A stretch of DNA of 64,000 nucleotides from Methylobacterium sp. Leaf118 (GCF_920984675.1 NZ_CAKLBV010000007.1:1-64000); one strand, 5' to 3'. Counted from the stretch's first letter, positions 20,773-29,888 are shown. Notes: generated by a model not told the origin, from the sequence alone. Numbers and translations: made by a program.

Positions 20773-20798
20773 GGAACCGGCGAACTCGCAGCCGCGTT
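20773..20798 (+). promoter_or_regulatory. EcfG-type promoter for a small secreted protein
   Basis: GGAAC, 17 nt, CGTT is a perfect match, 40 nt before the ATG at 20839. Confidence 0.78.
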
Positions 20799-20838
20799 GT
20801 GCCGATATCCTGTCAAGCTCCCTTCGGAGATCGCAAAG

Positions 20839-21204
20839 ATGCTTCGGCCCGGCTTCGTTCTCGGCGTGACTGGTCCTGCTGCGATCCTGGCCCTTCTGGC
20901 CCTGCCGATGGTGCGGCATGGCGCCGATGCCCTCGCAGCTCCCGTCGCTGCCCCGGGGGTCGTCCTCGAGGCGCCCGTCGCCGCGCCGCTGCCGGGTTTC
21001 CGGCCCTACGACACGGCCATCAGCCCGATCCACCTCGCCGCGGCCCCGCGCCCGGTCGGCGTCGCGCCTGCCGCGCCGACCCGGTCCGTCGAGGAAACCC
21101 CGGTGAAGCCGCGCCGCATGACCCGCGAGGGCTGCGAGGCGCCGATCAGCTCCCTCGCCGGTGCCGAGGCGCGCCGCATGGTGCCCGGCCGCTGCATGGC
21201 CTGA
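20839..21204 (+). CDS. Small exported protein, putative general-stress gene
   Basis: The product is 121 aa. It begins MLRPGFVLGVTGPAAILALL, a signal peptide or anchor, and continues as an Ala/Pro-rich chain. A short C-terminal part contains MTREGCEAPISSLAGAEARR and ends MVPGRCMA, with two cysteines that could form a disulfide. No family was recognised. CGGAG lies about 9 nt before ATG and an EcfG-type promoter is upstream, so it is likely induced with phyR. It converges with the cysteine-cluster gene 3 bp away. Confidence 0.72.
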   Translation: MLRPGFVLGVTGPAAILALLALPMVRHGADALAAPVAAPGVVLEAPVAAPLPGFRPYDTAISPIHLAAAPRPVGVAPAAPTRSVEETPVKPRRMTREGCEAPISSLAGAEARRMVPGRCMA

Positions 21205-21207
21205 CGC

Positions 21208-21747
21208 TCACGCCGACGCCGCGACCTTCTCGACATCGGCCGTCAGTCCCGCAGGCGTCATCCGCTCCCGCCCCACGAGGCGGTCGCCGGGGCCGAATGG
21301 CCCGAGCGGCACGTCCCGGTCGGGGAGAATGACAGTGGTCGACCCGCCGACATGGACCAGCACGTAGCGGCTCAGGGGCAGGGATGCCGCCGCCCAGCGC
21401 CGGAGCTGGTCGTGGTACGGCGCCCGCTTCCAGGCATTGGCCTGGCCCGGATCGACCTGCACATTCATGAACCGCGTCACGGGATCGAGGCTGAGCACCA
21501 TCTTGGCCCGGTCGGGGCGCCATTCCGGCCCCATCCAACTCTCGGTCATCCAGAGGCAGTGGAAGGCCCGGCAATGGTCGGGCCGCTCGGCATGGATGCC
21601 GCAGCCGCCCCCGGGGCGCACATGCCGGCACCAGCGTCCGGCCAGGCTCTCCACCGCCGGAATCGCGTAGACCTTGCAGCAGAGCGTGCACGGTCCGCAG
21701 GCCCGGCCGGGTGCGGGCGGTGCGACGATGGCGGCGGGATCGAGCAT
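21208..21747 (-). CDS. YkgJ-type cysteine-cluster protein
   Basis: The protein is 179 aa. A cysteine cluster near the N-terminus (RACGPCTLCCKVYAI, then WCRHVRPGGGCGIHAERPDH and CRAFHC) fits the YkgJ/CxxCxxCC family, which binds zinc or possibly an iron-sulfur centre. The remainder has RFMNVQVDPGQANAWKRAPY and is otherwise unassigned. The molecular role is unknown. It is divergent from the aminotransferase gene. Confidence 0.8.
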   Translation of the reverse strand: MLDPAAIVAPPAPGRACGPCTLCCKVYAIPAVESLAGRWCRHVRPGGGCGIHAERPDHCRAFHCLWMTESWMGPEWRPDRAKMVLSLDPVTRFMNVQVDPGQANAWKRAPYHDQLRRWAAASLPLSRYVLVHVGGSTTVILPDRDVPLGPFGPGDRLVGRERMTPAGLTADVEKVAASA

Positions 21748-21860
21748 CGCTGAGGGGACGGGTCCGGGCTGCGCGCGTTCGGCCGCTTCCTGCAGGGGAT
21801 TAGGGTCGTTAGTGTGGCGGCGCCGGCCCTTCCCGCCGGCGAGACGCCGGTGTGCCGCCC

Positions 21861-23249
21861 ATGCTGTCGAACATCGCCGCCCGCGACGTCGAGACGCTGA
21901 TCCACCCCTACACCAACCTCTCCACCTTCCGGGAGACCGGGCCGCTCGTGCTGGAGCGGGGCCACGGCGTCTGGGTCTACGACTCGGACGGACGGCCTTA
22001 CCTCGAGGGAATGGCCGGGCTGTGGTGCACGGCCCTCGGCTACGGCAACGAGGAGCTGGTCGAGGCCGCCACCGAGCAGATGGGCAAGCTGCCCTTCGCC
22101 CACTTGTTCTCGGGCCGCAGCCATGACCCGGCGATCGAGCTCGCCGAGACGCTGAAGGAGCTGATGCCGGTTCCGACCTCGAAGATCTTCTTCACCTCCT
22201 CCGGGTCGGAGGCCAACGACGCCCAGATCAAGCTGCTCTGGTACATGAACAACGCCCTCGGGCGGCCGGAGAAGAAGAAGATCATCGGCCGGCGCAAGGG
22301 CTATCACGGCGTGACCGTCGCGACCGCCTCCCTCACCGGGCTGCCGGCCAACCACACCGACTGGGACCTGCCGATCCCGGGCTTCCTGCACGCCGCCTGC
22401 CCGCATCACTACCGCGGCGCGGAAGCCGGCGAGAGCGAGGAGGCCTATTCGGAGCGCCTCGCCGCGGAGCTGGAGGCGCTGATCCTCGCCGAGGGGCCCG
22501 AGACGGTCGCGGCCTTCTTCATCGAGCCGGTGATGGGCGCGGGCGGGGCCATCGTGCCCCCCGCCGGCTATTTCGCAGCCATCCAGCCGGTGCTGGAGCG
22601 CTACGACGTCCGCCTGATCGCCGACGAGGTGATCTGCGGCTTCGGGCGGCTCGGCACGTGGTTCGGCAGCGAGGCCCTGGGCATCCGGCCCCATACCCTG
22701 TCCTTCGCCAAGGCGCTCACCTCCGGCTACCTGCCGCTCGGCGGCATCAGCATCGACGAGCCGCTCTACCGGGCGATGCTGTCCGAGAGCGCGAAGCTCG
22801 GCGGCTTCGGCCACGGCACGACCTATTCCGGCCATCCCGTCGCCTGCGCGGTGGCGAACCGAGCGCTCCAGATCTACCGCCGCGACCGGGTGGTCGAGGG
22901 CGCCGCCGAGAAGGCGCCGCATTTCCAGGCCCGGCTCGCCGCTCTCGCCGACCACGACCTCGTCGGCGAAGCACGGGGGCTCGGCCTGATCGGCGGCATC
23001 GAGATCGTGGCCGACAAGGCGAGCAAGCGGCAATACGACCCGAAGGCCGGCGTGGCCGCGCGCTGCGTCGCCTTCGCGCAGGATGAGGGGCTGATCGTGC
23101 GCTCCCTCGCCGGCGACCGTCTCGCCGTCTGCCCCCCGCTCGTCATCGCCCCGGACGAGATCGACACCCTGTTCGAGCGACTGAGCCGCGCGCTCGACCG
23201 CACCGCCGCCTGGATCGCCCAGGAGGGACTGGTGCCCGCGGCGGCATGA
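21861..23249 (+). CDS. Class III PLP-dependent aminotransferase (omega-aminotransferase type)
   Basis: The protein is 462 aa. The class III signature runs LIADEVICGFGRLGTWFGSE, with Asp binding the PLP nitrogen. The Schiff-base Lys284 is in SFAKALTSGYLPLGG. Other blocks are TSSGSEANDAQIKLLWYMNN, RRKGYHGVTVATASLTGLP and HGTTYSGHPVACAVANRALQ. The N-terminus (LIHPYTNLSTFRETGPLVLE) resembles beta-alanine/putrescine--pyruvate aminotransferases. The ATG at 21861 is used; a GTG three codons upstream is possible. The exact amine donor cannot be read from sequence. Confidence 0.92.
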   Translation: MLSNIAARDVETLIHPYTNLSTFRETGPLVLERGHGVWVYDSDGRPYLEGMAGLWCTALGYGNEELVEAATEQMGKLPFAHLFSGRSHDPAIELAETLKELMPVPTSKIFFTSSGSEANDAQIKLLWYMNNALGRPEKKKIIGRRKGYHGVTVATASLTGLPANHTDWDLPIPGFLHAACPHHYRGAEAGESEEAYSERLAAELEALILAEGPETVAAFFIEPVMGAGGAIVPPAGYFAAIQPVLERYDVRLIADEVICGFGRLGTWFGSEALGIRPHTLSFAKALTSGYLPLGGISIDEPLYRAMLSESAKLGGFGHGTTYSGHPVACAVANRALQIYRRDRVVEGAAEKAPHFQARLAALADHDLVGEARGLGLIGGIEIVADKASKRQYDPKAGVAARCVAFAQDEGLIVRSLAGDRLAVCPPLVIAPDEIDTLFERLSRALDRTAAWIAQEGLVPAAA

Positions 23250-23603
23250 GGCGTCGCCGGATTCCGCCTTCACCAATCATGGTGCGGCACGAACGAAGAC
23301 GCCGCTTCATCCCGATGAACGGTATGCAGTGCAGCACGATGTCGTGTGCGATGCCGCACCGGATCGGATCCGACAAAAGGGGACCCGGACGGCCTGCGCA
23401 TTACGACACGATGGCGGATGTTCAGGCGGAGGCTGTACCTTAAGCTTCCGTTCAGGTGCCTGACGCGATCAATGAGGCGCGGTCGACTTCGCAATCTTGC
23501 CATCAATGGGTTGTTGAATCGGCCTCGCCCCGGTCCCCCGACCGGCCGGCCCTCGAGCAGCGGTCCCTCGGGACCGTCCCGCCGCCCACACAGGACAGGA
23601 CTC
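23250..23603. other. Intergenic region, no gene seen
   Basis: This gap follows the aminotransferase gene and precedes a 71-aa ORF. It is less GC-rich than the flanks. No ORF with ribosome binding site, clear hairpin or EcfG-type promoter was found. It probably carries the promoter of the small gene. Confidence 0.4.
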
Positions 23604-23819
23604 ATGTACGCCCCCAGCCGCACCTCGTCTCTCGCGACCAAGCCGGGCGCCGTCGCCCGCATCGCCGCGAACGGGGACCGCGAGAGCTTCCGCCCTGTCG
23701 CGCTGCCGGCCCTCGCCGCGGCCGTGCATGTCAACGCCGCCGCCCTGAAGGCGACCCGCGCGAAAGCCGCCTCCGGGCCGTCCTTCCGGTTCGTCCACGA
23801 GGACGAGCCTGTCGATTGA
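23604..23819 (+). CDS. Small hypothetical protein
   Basis: The product is 71 aa, starting MYAPSRTSSLATKPGAVARI and ending GPSFRFVHEDEPVD. It has no signal peptide, membrane segment or recognised family. AGGACAGGA stands about 4 nt before ATG. It lies 51 nt before the metallophosphoesterase gene on the same strand. Confidence 0.5.
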   Translation: MYAPSRTSSLATKPGAVARIAANGDRESFRPVALPALAAAVHVNAAALKATRAKAASGPSFRFVHEDEPVD

Positions 23820-23870
23820 GGCCGGCCCGCGCGGGCCCGACGCTGCCGCCGGGGCAGAGGTTCTGGTGGC

Positions 23871-24785
23871 ATGGTGATTCGTCCCACGCGTCGTCAGCTG
23901 CTCGGAGGCTTGGGCGCATCGGCGCTCAGCCTCGGCTCGACGGGGGCCTACGCCTTCGTCGTGGAGCCGCGCTTCCGACTGGTCGTCACGCCCTACGCGC
24001 TGACGCCGCCGGGCTGGACACCGGGCCTGTCCCTGCGGGTCGCGGTGATCGCCGACATCCATGTCTGCGAGCCGTGGATGCCGCTGGACCGCGTCGCCGA
24101 GATCGTCGACGCGACCAACGCCCTCGCGCCCGACCTCATCCTGCTGCTCGGCGATTATCCGGGTTCGCCGAGCGTCACCTGGAAACCGGTGCCGCTCACG
24201 GAACTCGCCCGCCGTCTCGCGGAATTGCGCGCCCCGCTCGGCACCTACGCCGTCCTCGGTAATCACGATTGGTGGGACGATGCCTGGGCGATGCAAGCCG
24301 GGCACGGACCGGTGGAATCGCGGCGCTGCCTCGAGGCGGTCGGCATCCCGGTTCTGGAAAACGATGCCCTGCGCCTGACCAAGAGCGGACGGCCGTTCTG
24401 GCTCGCGGGCCTCGCCGACCAGGAGCCGTTCCTGCCGCTGCGCAGCCGCCGCAGCCTCGCCGACATTCCGGCGACCCTGGCTCAGGTCACCGACGACGCT
24501 CCGGTCCTGCTGATGGCGCATGAGCCCGACATCTTCCCGCAGGTGCCGGCGCGGGTCGCGCTCACCCTCTCGGGGCACACCCATGGCGGGCAGATCCGCC
24601 TGTTCGGCACCTCGCCGGTCTTTCACGGCTCCGCCCGCGAGCCCTACGCCTACGGCCATGTGGTCCAGGGCGGGCGGCACCTGATCGTGTCGGGGGGGCT
24701 CGGCGTCAGCAAGGTCGCGGTGCGCTTCGGCGTGCCGCCGGAGATCGTGCTGCTGACCCTCGGGCGAGACGCTCCCTCGGTCTGA
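23871..24785 (+). CDS. Tat-exported metallophosphoesterase (YaeI-like)
   Basis: The protein is 304 aa. The N-terminus RPTRRQLLGGLGASALSLGS is a twin-arginine-type signal. The calcineurin-like core has VAVIADIHV, LILLLGDYPG, YAVLGNHDWWDDAW, LMAHEPDIFP and LSGHTHGGQIRLFG, giving all the di-metal ligands. Such exported enzymes hydrolyse phosphoesters of lipids or nucleotides in the periplasm; the substrate is unknown. The order of the motifs and the length match the family. Confidence 0.92.
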   Translation: MVIRPTRRQLLGGLGASALSLGSTGAYAFVVEPRFRLVVTPYALTPPGWTPGLSLRVAVIADIHVCEPWMPLDRVAEIVDATNALAPDLILLLGDYPGSPSVTWKPVPLTELARRLAELRAPLGTYAVLGNHDWWDDAWAMQAGHGPVESRRCLEAVGIPVLENDALRLTKSGRPFWLAGLADQEPFLPLRSRRSLADIPATLAQVTDDAPVLLMAHEPDIFPQVPARVALTLSGHTHGGQIRLFGTSPVFHGSAREPYAYGHVVQGGRHLIVSGGLGVSKVAVRFGVPPEIVLLTLGRDAPSV

Positions 24786-24794
24786 ATCCCGCCG

Positions 24795-25070
24795 TCACGG
24801 CGGCAGGGTGTCGATGTCGCGCAGGCCGGCCCAGGTCTTCCAGTCGCTCCAGGCCTCGTCGAGGGAAGCGACCGCCTCCTCGCGATCGACCGCGACCCCG
24901 CCCCGGCGAAAGGGCAGGCCGCCGATGTCGAGGTTGAGTCCCCAGGACCATTCCTCCCGGGTGGGATCGGCATTGATGCAATCGATCCGCCCGACGATGA
25001 GCGCGCCGCTGGTGGCGACATAGGTTTCCCGCGGGTGATCCTTGAGGCGGGTGAAGACGAGGATCGCCAC
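24795..25070 (-). CDS. Hypothetical protein, 91 aa
   Basis: The product starts (GTG at 25070) with AILVFTRLKDHPRETYVATS and contains SWGLNLDIGGLPFRRGGVAV and ends WAGLRDIDTLPP. It is Trp- and Asp-rich, soluble, and has no recognised family. Codon use is like that of the neighbours. It starts 15 nt after the stop of the gene at 25086-25298, so the two are probably co-transcribed. Confidence 0.65.
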   Translation of the reverse strand: MAILVFTRLKDHPRETYVATSGALIVGRIDCINADPTREEWSWGLNLDIGGLPFRRGGVAVDREEAVASLDEAWSDWKTWAGLRDIDTLPP

Positions 25071-25085
25071 GGGCCGCCCGGGGCG

Positions 25086-25298
25086 TCAGCCGGGCCGGGC
25101 GGGCGGCACATGCAGGAAGCTGCGCTCGCCGGTCGCCGCCTCGGCAACGTGCTGGATCGTGTCGAGAAGCTGGGCGATCGGCCGTGGGCCGTCCGCCGGG
25201 CCGAGCGCCTGCGGGGCGACCTGGCGGGCCGCCGTGCGCCCGGCTCTCAGCTGCGCTTCGCTGAGAGGATCGAAACTGCGTCCGACTCGTCGGGTCAT
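25086..25298 (-). CDS. Hypothetical protein, 70 aa
   Basis: The product starts MTRRVGRSFDPLSEAQLRAG and ends ERSFLHVPPARPG, with an amphipathic helix PIAQLLDTIQHVAEAATG. A strong ribosome binding site (GAGGAGG) is 5 nt before ATG, which fixes the start. No family was recognised. It sits 32 nt after the end of the glycosylase gene on the same strand and may form part of that operon. Confidence 0.65.
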   Translation of the reverse strand: MTRRVGRSFDPLSEAQLRAGRTAARQVAPQALGPADGPRPIAQLLDTIQHVAEAATGERSFLHVPPARPG

Positions 25299-25330
25299 GG
25301 CTCCTCCTCGGTTCTCCGACCGTGACGGGA

Positions 25331-26281
25331 TCATGGTAAACGAGGCGTTAATTCGGGCGCAGGCCGGGCTGCGTCCTCCGCCCACAGGTGGATGGCCGCA
25401 TAGGCGCGCCAGGGGCGCCACGCGGCCGACCGGACGAGCAATGCGGCGGGGCTCGGGCGGCCCGCGCCGGTGTCGAGGGCGCGCAGCAGGCCGAGGTCGG
25501 AGGCCGGCAAGGCATCGGTGTGCCCCAACGCCCGCAGGGCGACGTAATGCGCGGTCCAGGGGCCGATCCCGGGAAGCGCCGTCAGGTCCGCCACCGTGTC
25601 GTCGAGGCTCCGTCCCGGCGCCAGCAGATCCGGCCTGGCGAGGCAGGCCGCGGCCAGCCCCCGGATCGCCCGCCCCCGGGCCCGGGGCATGTTGAGGACG
25701 AATGAGACGTCCGCCTCGACCAGCTGCTCCGGCGCAGGGAAGACATGGGTGAGGCCCGGCTCGGCCGCCGCCTCGGCGAGCGGGGTGCCGAAGGCGGCGA
25801 CCAGCCGGCCGGCAAGGCGGGTCGCCGCCGCCACCGAGACCTGCTGGCCGAGAATCGCCCGCACGGCGAGTTCGAACGCGTCGAAGGCGCCCGGCAGGCG
25901 CAGGCCCGGCCGCCGCCGCACGAGCGCGGCGATGAGCGCGTCCCGGCCGAGCCCGGCGGCGACCGCCGCCGGATCGGCATCGAGGTCGAACATCGCCCGC
26001 AGGCGCGCGGTCACCGCCGCCCGCACCGCGTCATCGATGGCGCCATCGCCGGTCGCGCGGATGCGGGCGAGGAGCCGGTCCGCGCCGGGGTCCGGCTCGA
26101 CCGCGAGGGTGCCCTGCCAGCCGTCGAGGCGGATGCTGCGGGCGTAGCGCCCCGGCACGACCACTTCGGCCCCGGGGCTCGCATGGTCGGCGAAGAAGGC
26201 TTCGAGATGCGCCCAGTCGAAGGGCGGCCGATAGGGCAGGGCGAGAGGCGGCGGGTCGGGGACCGGGGACGGACGGGTCAT
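25331..26281 (-). CDS. DNA-3-methyladenine glycosylase II family (AlkA-type)
   Basis: The protein is 316 aa. An N-terminal TBP-like domain (LPYRPPFDWAHLEAFFADHA) precedes the helix-hairpin-helix glycosylase domain with FELAVRAILGQQVSVAAATR and LPGIGPWTAHYVALRALG. The catalytic Asp262 is in LPASDLGLLRAL. The enzyme excises alkylated purines in base-excision repair. It lacks the N-terminal Ada domain found in some fusions. The ATG at 26281 matches the domain boundary. Confidence 0.92.
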   Translation of the reverse strand: MTRPSPVPDPPPLALPYRPPFDWAHLEAFFADHASPGAEVVVPGRYARSIRLDGWQGTLAVEPDPGADRLLARIRATGDGAIDDAVRAAVTARLRAMFDLDADPAAVAAGLGRDALIAALVRRRPGLRLPGAFDAFELAVRAILGQQVSVAAATRLAGRLVAAFGTPLAEAAAEPGLTHVFPAPEQLVEADVSFVLNMPRARGRAIRGLAAACLARPDLLAPGRSLDDTVADLTALPGIGPWTAHYVALRALGHTDALPASDLGLLRALDTGAGRPSPAALLVRSAAWRPWRAYAAIHLWAEDAARPAPELTPRLP

Positions 26282-26381
26282 CGGCGAGGGGACGCGCGGG
26301 CGCCGCCCCCCGTTCCGCCAAACGATGCGCAGGTCGCCCGGCATCGGTGGGGGCCGGGAGCCGACGTCTTGGGCCGAGTTC

Positions 26382-26669
26382 CTAGCCCGGCATGACCGGT
26401 TCGGTGCCCTCGAAGTCGGCGACGTCGCCCGAGAGATCGGTGACCGAGATGGCCACGGTGCGCCCGGTCTTGAGATGGAGGGTGGCGTCCGGCGTCAGCC
26501 AGATCGGGCGCAGGGCCGCGTGGGTTCCCGCCAGCGTTCCATGGGCCAGAACGGTGCCGGCGCGCCGCTCGACCACCAGCTTGTAGCGAACCTTCACCGG
26601 GGCGATCCCCTCGGCCGACACGGAGCCGCGGCCGGTGGAGACCTGCAACACTTCGTTCGGCTCGAACAT
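26382..26669 (-). CDS. Hypothetical protein, 95 aa
   Basis: The product starts MFEPNEVLQVSTGRGSVSAE and is rich in beta-forming residues: VKVRYKLVVERRAGTVLAHG, TLHLKTGRTVAISVTDLSGD. The pattern suggests a small beta-barrel, perhaps PilZ-like, but the PilZ motif is absent and I do not assign it. No signal peptide is visible. Confidence 0.6.
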   Translation of the reverse strand: MFEPNEVLQVSTGRGSVSAEGIAPVKVRYKLVVERRAGTVLAHGTLAGTHAALRPIWLTPDATLHLKTGRTVAISVTDLSGDVADFEGTEPVMPG

Positions 26670-26834
26670 GGGCGCTGCCGATACGCGGAAACCGGGACCA
26701 ACAGGCAGGGAAATTTGCCTGAAGCTCCCGGAGTTACGGCATCGCGCTCCGGCCGCCAAGGGGACGCCCGGCTGCGCCGGTGTTTTATTCCCTGACGATT
26801 CCCGGGGACCGTAAGCCTGGGCGCGGGCCGTGAC

Positions 26835-27989
26835 CTACGCGAGGTCGCGGGTGACGACGCGGCCGCGCTCGACCGAGAGCGCCATGCGTCCGGCCTTCAG
26901 CGCCAGCGCGCGTTCCCCGAACAGGGTGCGGCGCCAGCCCTGGAGCACCGGCACGTTGGCCTCGTCGTCGTCGGCCAGCGCCTCCAGATCGTCGACCGTC
27001 GCGATGATCTTAGGGGCCACGCCCTCCGCTTCCGCCACTGCCTTCAGAAGAACCTTGAGCAGATCGACGAGGGCGCCGCTGTTGCCGCCGCGGGACCGGG
27101 CGCGCTCCGGCAAGGCGATCCCGGACAGGTCGCGGGCGAAGCCTCGCTCCACCGCCGCGAGGATCTCGCCGCCCGTGCGGGAGCGTTCGAAACCCGCGGG
27201 GATCGTGCGCAGGCGCCCCAGCGCCTCGACGCTGCGGGGCGCCGAGGTCGCGATGTCGATGACCGCCTCGTCCTTCAGGATGCGCCCGCGGGGCACGTTG
27301 CGGCTCTGCGCCTCGGCCTCGCGCCAAGCGGCCACCTCCATCAGGACGGCGATCTCCCGGGGCTTGCGCATCCGGCCCGACAACCGTTTCCAGGCCGAGG
27401 CGGGATCGGCCTGATAGGTCTCCGGCGAAGTCAGCACCGCCATCTCCTCGTCGAGCCACAGGCCGCGATCGGTGCGAACGAGCTCGGCGGCCAGGACTTG
27501 GTAGACCGTGACGAGGTGGGTGACGTCGGACAGCGCATAGGCGAGCTGGGCGTCGGAGAGCGGCCGGCGCGACCAGTCGGTGAAGCGGGACGACTTGTCG
27601 ATGCGCGCCTTGGCCACGTCGTTGACGAGTTGCTCGTAGGAGACCGAGTCGCCGTAGCCGCAGACCATGGCGGCGACCTGGGTGTCGAAGAAGGGGTGCG
27701 GCAGCAATCCGCCCAGGAGCCAGACGATCTCCAGATCCTGGCGCGCGGAGTGGAACACCTTCACGGTGCCCTCATGCATCATGAGGTCGAGGAAGGGTTT
27801 CAGGTCGATGCCCGGCGCGAGCGGGTCGACGAGACAACCGAGGCCGTCCGGGCCCGCCATCTGAATCAGGCAGAGCTTCGGATAGTAGGTCGTCTCGCGC
27901 ATGAACTCCGTATCGACGGTCACGAAGGGCTGCGCGGCGAAGCGGGAGCAGGTCTCGGCCAGAGCCTGGGTTGTTGCGATCAGTTCCAT
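26835..27989 (-). CDS. rnd: Ribonuclease D
   Basis: The protein is 384 aa, a 3'-5' exoribonuclease that trims tRNA 3' ends. DEDDy motifs: Exo [21 protein letters not shown], Exo [20 protein letters not shown], Exo [19 protein letters not shown]. An HRDC domain ([20 protein letters not shown]) and a second helical region complete the family length. The Met at 27989 gives the usual N-terminus [17 protein letters not shown]. Confidence 0.96.
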   Translation of the reverse strand: MELIATTQALAETCSRFAAQPFVTVDTEFMRETTYYPKLCLIQMAGPDGLGCLVDPLAPGIDLKPFLDLMMHEGTVKVFHSARQDLEIVWLLGGLLPHPFFDTQVAAMVCGYGDSVSYEQLVNDVAKARIDKSSRFTDWSRRPLSDAQLAYALSDVTHLVTVYQVLAAELVRTDRGLWLDEEMAVLTSPETYQADPASAWKRLSGRMRKPREIAVLMEVAAWREAEAQSRNVPRGRILKDEAVIDIATSAPRSVEALGRLRTIPAGFERSRTGGEILAAVERGFARDLSGIALPERARSRGGNSGALVDLLKVLLKAVAEAEGVAPKIIATVDDLEALADDDEANVPVLQGWRRTLFGERALALKAGRMALSVERGRVVTRDLA

Positions 27990-28070
27990 CGTCACGGCTA
28001 TATCGGGACTCTCGCCGGGCTGCGAGCCGAAGCGCGGCCGATTTCCCCTCAATCTCTCGCGAAGTGCGCC

Positions 28071-28469
28071 TCACGCCGCGCGGCGCGCCCCGCTGCGTGG
28101 CCCAGAACGCTGCGACCGGCGCTGCCACCGCCGCTGTACCTCGGCCCGAGCCAGCAGCCAGTCGAGGATGCCGGTCTCGATCCGGGTGCCCGTGTCCGGA
28201 TCGGTGAGGCGGCGGATGCGGTCGGCGCGCAAGCCCCGATAGAGCCCGTTCCCCCGGTCGATCCCGCCGAGCAGGGTGCGTCCTGGGCCGAGCTTCAACG
28301 CGCGGGCGTCGAGGGTGCGAACCGTCCAGGCGCCGCGCGCATCCTCGTAGATGACCTCGAAGGTGCCGGCGAGCGGCAGAACCTGCCACGACCCGCGTGG
28401 CTCCTCCGTCGCCGGGTCGAGCGCCACCGCAGGGTGCCCGAAAGGGGGAGAAAAGCTGTGGAAATCCAT
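28071..28469 (-). CDS. Hypothetical protein, 132 aa
   Basis: The product starts MDFHSFSPPFGHPAVALDPA; the core GTFEVIYEDARGAWTVRTLD and RADRIRRLTDPDTGTRIETG resembles the beta-strand part of WYL-type ligand-binding modules, but this is too weak for a call. The C-terminus is strongly basic (RRWQRRSQRSGPRSGARRAA). No DNA-binding domain is present. It lies between rnd, on the same strand, and the divergent carboxypeptidase gene. Confidence 0.6.
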   Translation of the reverse strand: MDFHSFSPPFGHPAVALDPATEEPRGSWQVLPLAGTFEVIYEDARGAWTVRTLDARALKLGPGRTLLGGIDRGNGLYRGLRADRIRRLTDPDTGTRIETGILDWLLARAEVQRRWQRRSQRSGPRSGARRAA

Positions 28470-28631
28470 CGGCTTGATATGGGGTTTGGCGACCCCTGTC
28501 ACAAGCGCGCGAGGCTCCCCGATGCCCCGTTGCCCACTCGGGTGGCGTGCGCTTTTTGCCCTTCGAAATCGGGCCCGATCCGGGCTAAGGTCACGCTTGG
28601 GATGGGCGTTACGGCCCGGCGAGAGGCGAAC

Positions 28632-29882
28632 ATGCGTAGGCGACGGTTCCGGACGGCCCTTCACGCGGTTCCGGCGATGCTGGCTCTCGTTCTCGGCACC
28701 GCCTGGTGGGCGGTGCCTGCGCGCGCCCAGACGTTCCAGACGGCGGCGCCCCACGCCATCCTGATCGACGCCGAATCCGGCTCGGTCCTGTTCGAGAAGG
28801 CGGCCGACGAGCTGTTCTCCCCCGCCAGCATGGCCAAGCTGATGACGGCGGAGATCGTGTTCGCCGCCCTCAAGGAGGGCCGCCTGAACCTCGACACCGA
28901 GTTCACGGTAACCGAGGACGCGTGGCGCCGCGGTGGAGCCGGGGGCGGCGGCTCCTCGATGTTCGCCCAGGTCAACAGCCGCATCAAGCTGTCCGACCTG
29001 CTGCGCGGCCTCATCGTCCAGTCGGGCAACGACGCCGCGATCACCATCGCCGAGAACATGGCCGGCACCGAGGAAGCCTTCGCCGGCATGATGAACCGCC
29101 GGGCGAAGGAGCTCGGCATGACGCGCTCGACCTTCCGGAACGCAACCGGCTACTCGGCGCCGGATCAGAAGGTCACCGCCCGCGACATGGCCAAGATCGG
29201 CCAGCATCTGGTCGAAACTTATCCCGAATACTACAAGATCTACTCCGAGCGCGAGTTCGCCTGGAACAAGATCAAGCAGCAGAACCGCAATCCGCTCTTG
29301 ACCCTCGACATCGGCGCCGACGGTCTCAAGACCGGCTATCTGGAAGAGTCGGGCTATGCCCTGACCGGCTCGGCGGTGCAGAATGGCCAGCGCCTGATCA
29401 TGGTGGTGTCGGGTCTCAAGACTGCCCGCGACCGGGCCGCCGAGTCGCGCAAGCTGATGGAATGGGGCTTCCGCGCCTTCGAACCGCGGCAGATCTTCGC
29501 TGCGGGCGAGACGGTGGCCGAAGTGTCGGTGTTCGGCGGCGAGAAGGGCTCGGTGCCCGTCGTCGCCAATCGGCCGGTGCGCCTGCTCCTGCCGCGCGGC
29601 GCGTCGGACCGGGTCGCGGCCAAGGTCGTCTACCAGGGGCCGCTCACCGCGCCGGTCGAGCAGGGCCGCGAGGTCGCCCGCCTGCGAGTCACCCGCGGCG
29701 ACCAGGTGGCGCTCGAACAGCCGCTCTACACGGGCGAGGCGGTCGCCGCCGGAACACTGACCCAGCGGGCGCTCGACGCCGCGATGGAGGTCGGCACCGA
29801 CCTGATCCGCCGCGCCTTCGACAAGGCCAAGGGTGGCTCCGGCGGCTCCGGCGGCGGCGGGGCGCCGAGCGGCAATTCCTGA
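28632..29882 (+). CDS. Serine-type D-Ala-D-Ala carboxypeptidase (PBP5/6-like)
   Basis: The protein is 416 aa. A signal peptide ends near VPARAQ. Peptidase S11 motifs are complete: Ser66 and Lys69 in SPASMAKLMTAE, Ser131 in VQSGNDAAI (SxN), and Lys233 in DGLKTGYLEESG (KTG). The PBP5 C-terminal domain follows, and the chain ends in a Gly/Ser-rich tail (KGGSGGSGGGGAPSGNS). The enzyme removes the terminal D-Ala from pentapeptides in the periplasm. GAGAGG precedes the ATG at 28632; an in-frame ATG at 28602 is less likely. Confidence 0.94.
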   Translation: MRRRRFRTALHAVPAMLALVLGTAWWAVPARAQTFQTAAPHAILIDAESGSVLFEKAADELFSPASMAKLMTAEIVFAALKEGRLNLDTEFTVTEDAWRRGGAGGGGSSMFAQVNSRIKLSDLLRGLIVQSGNDAAITIAENMAGTEEAFAGMMNRRAKELGMTRSTFRNATGYSAPDQKVTARDMAKIGQHLVETYPEYYKIYSEREFAWNKIKQQNRNPLLTLDIGADGLKTGYLEESGYALTGSAVQNGQRLIMVVSGLKTARDRAAESRKLMEWGFRAFEPRQIFAAGETVAEVSVFGGEKGSVPVVANRPVRLLLPRGASDRVAAKVVYQGPLTAPVEQGREVARLRVTRGDQVALEQPLYTGEAVAAGTLTQRALDAAMEVGTDLIRRAFDKAKGGSGGSGGGGAPSGNS

Positions 29883-29888
29883 ACGGTC

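Larger units (their letters stand above)
20448..20838. other. Intergenic region between phyR and a secreted-protein gene
   Basis: This region contains the phyR terminator hairpin and an EcfG-type promoter at 20773-20798. Between them (about 20510-20770) nothing recognisable was seen. Confidence 0.5.

Noticed and set aside
28602..28631. Upstream ATG (28602) as the start of the carboxypeptidase
   Set aside because: The ATG at 28632 has a better ribosome binding site and gives a normal signal peptide; the extension adds a charged segment before it.
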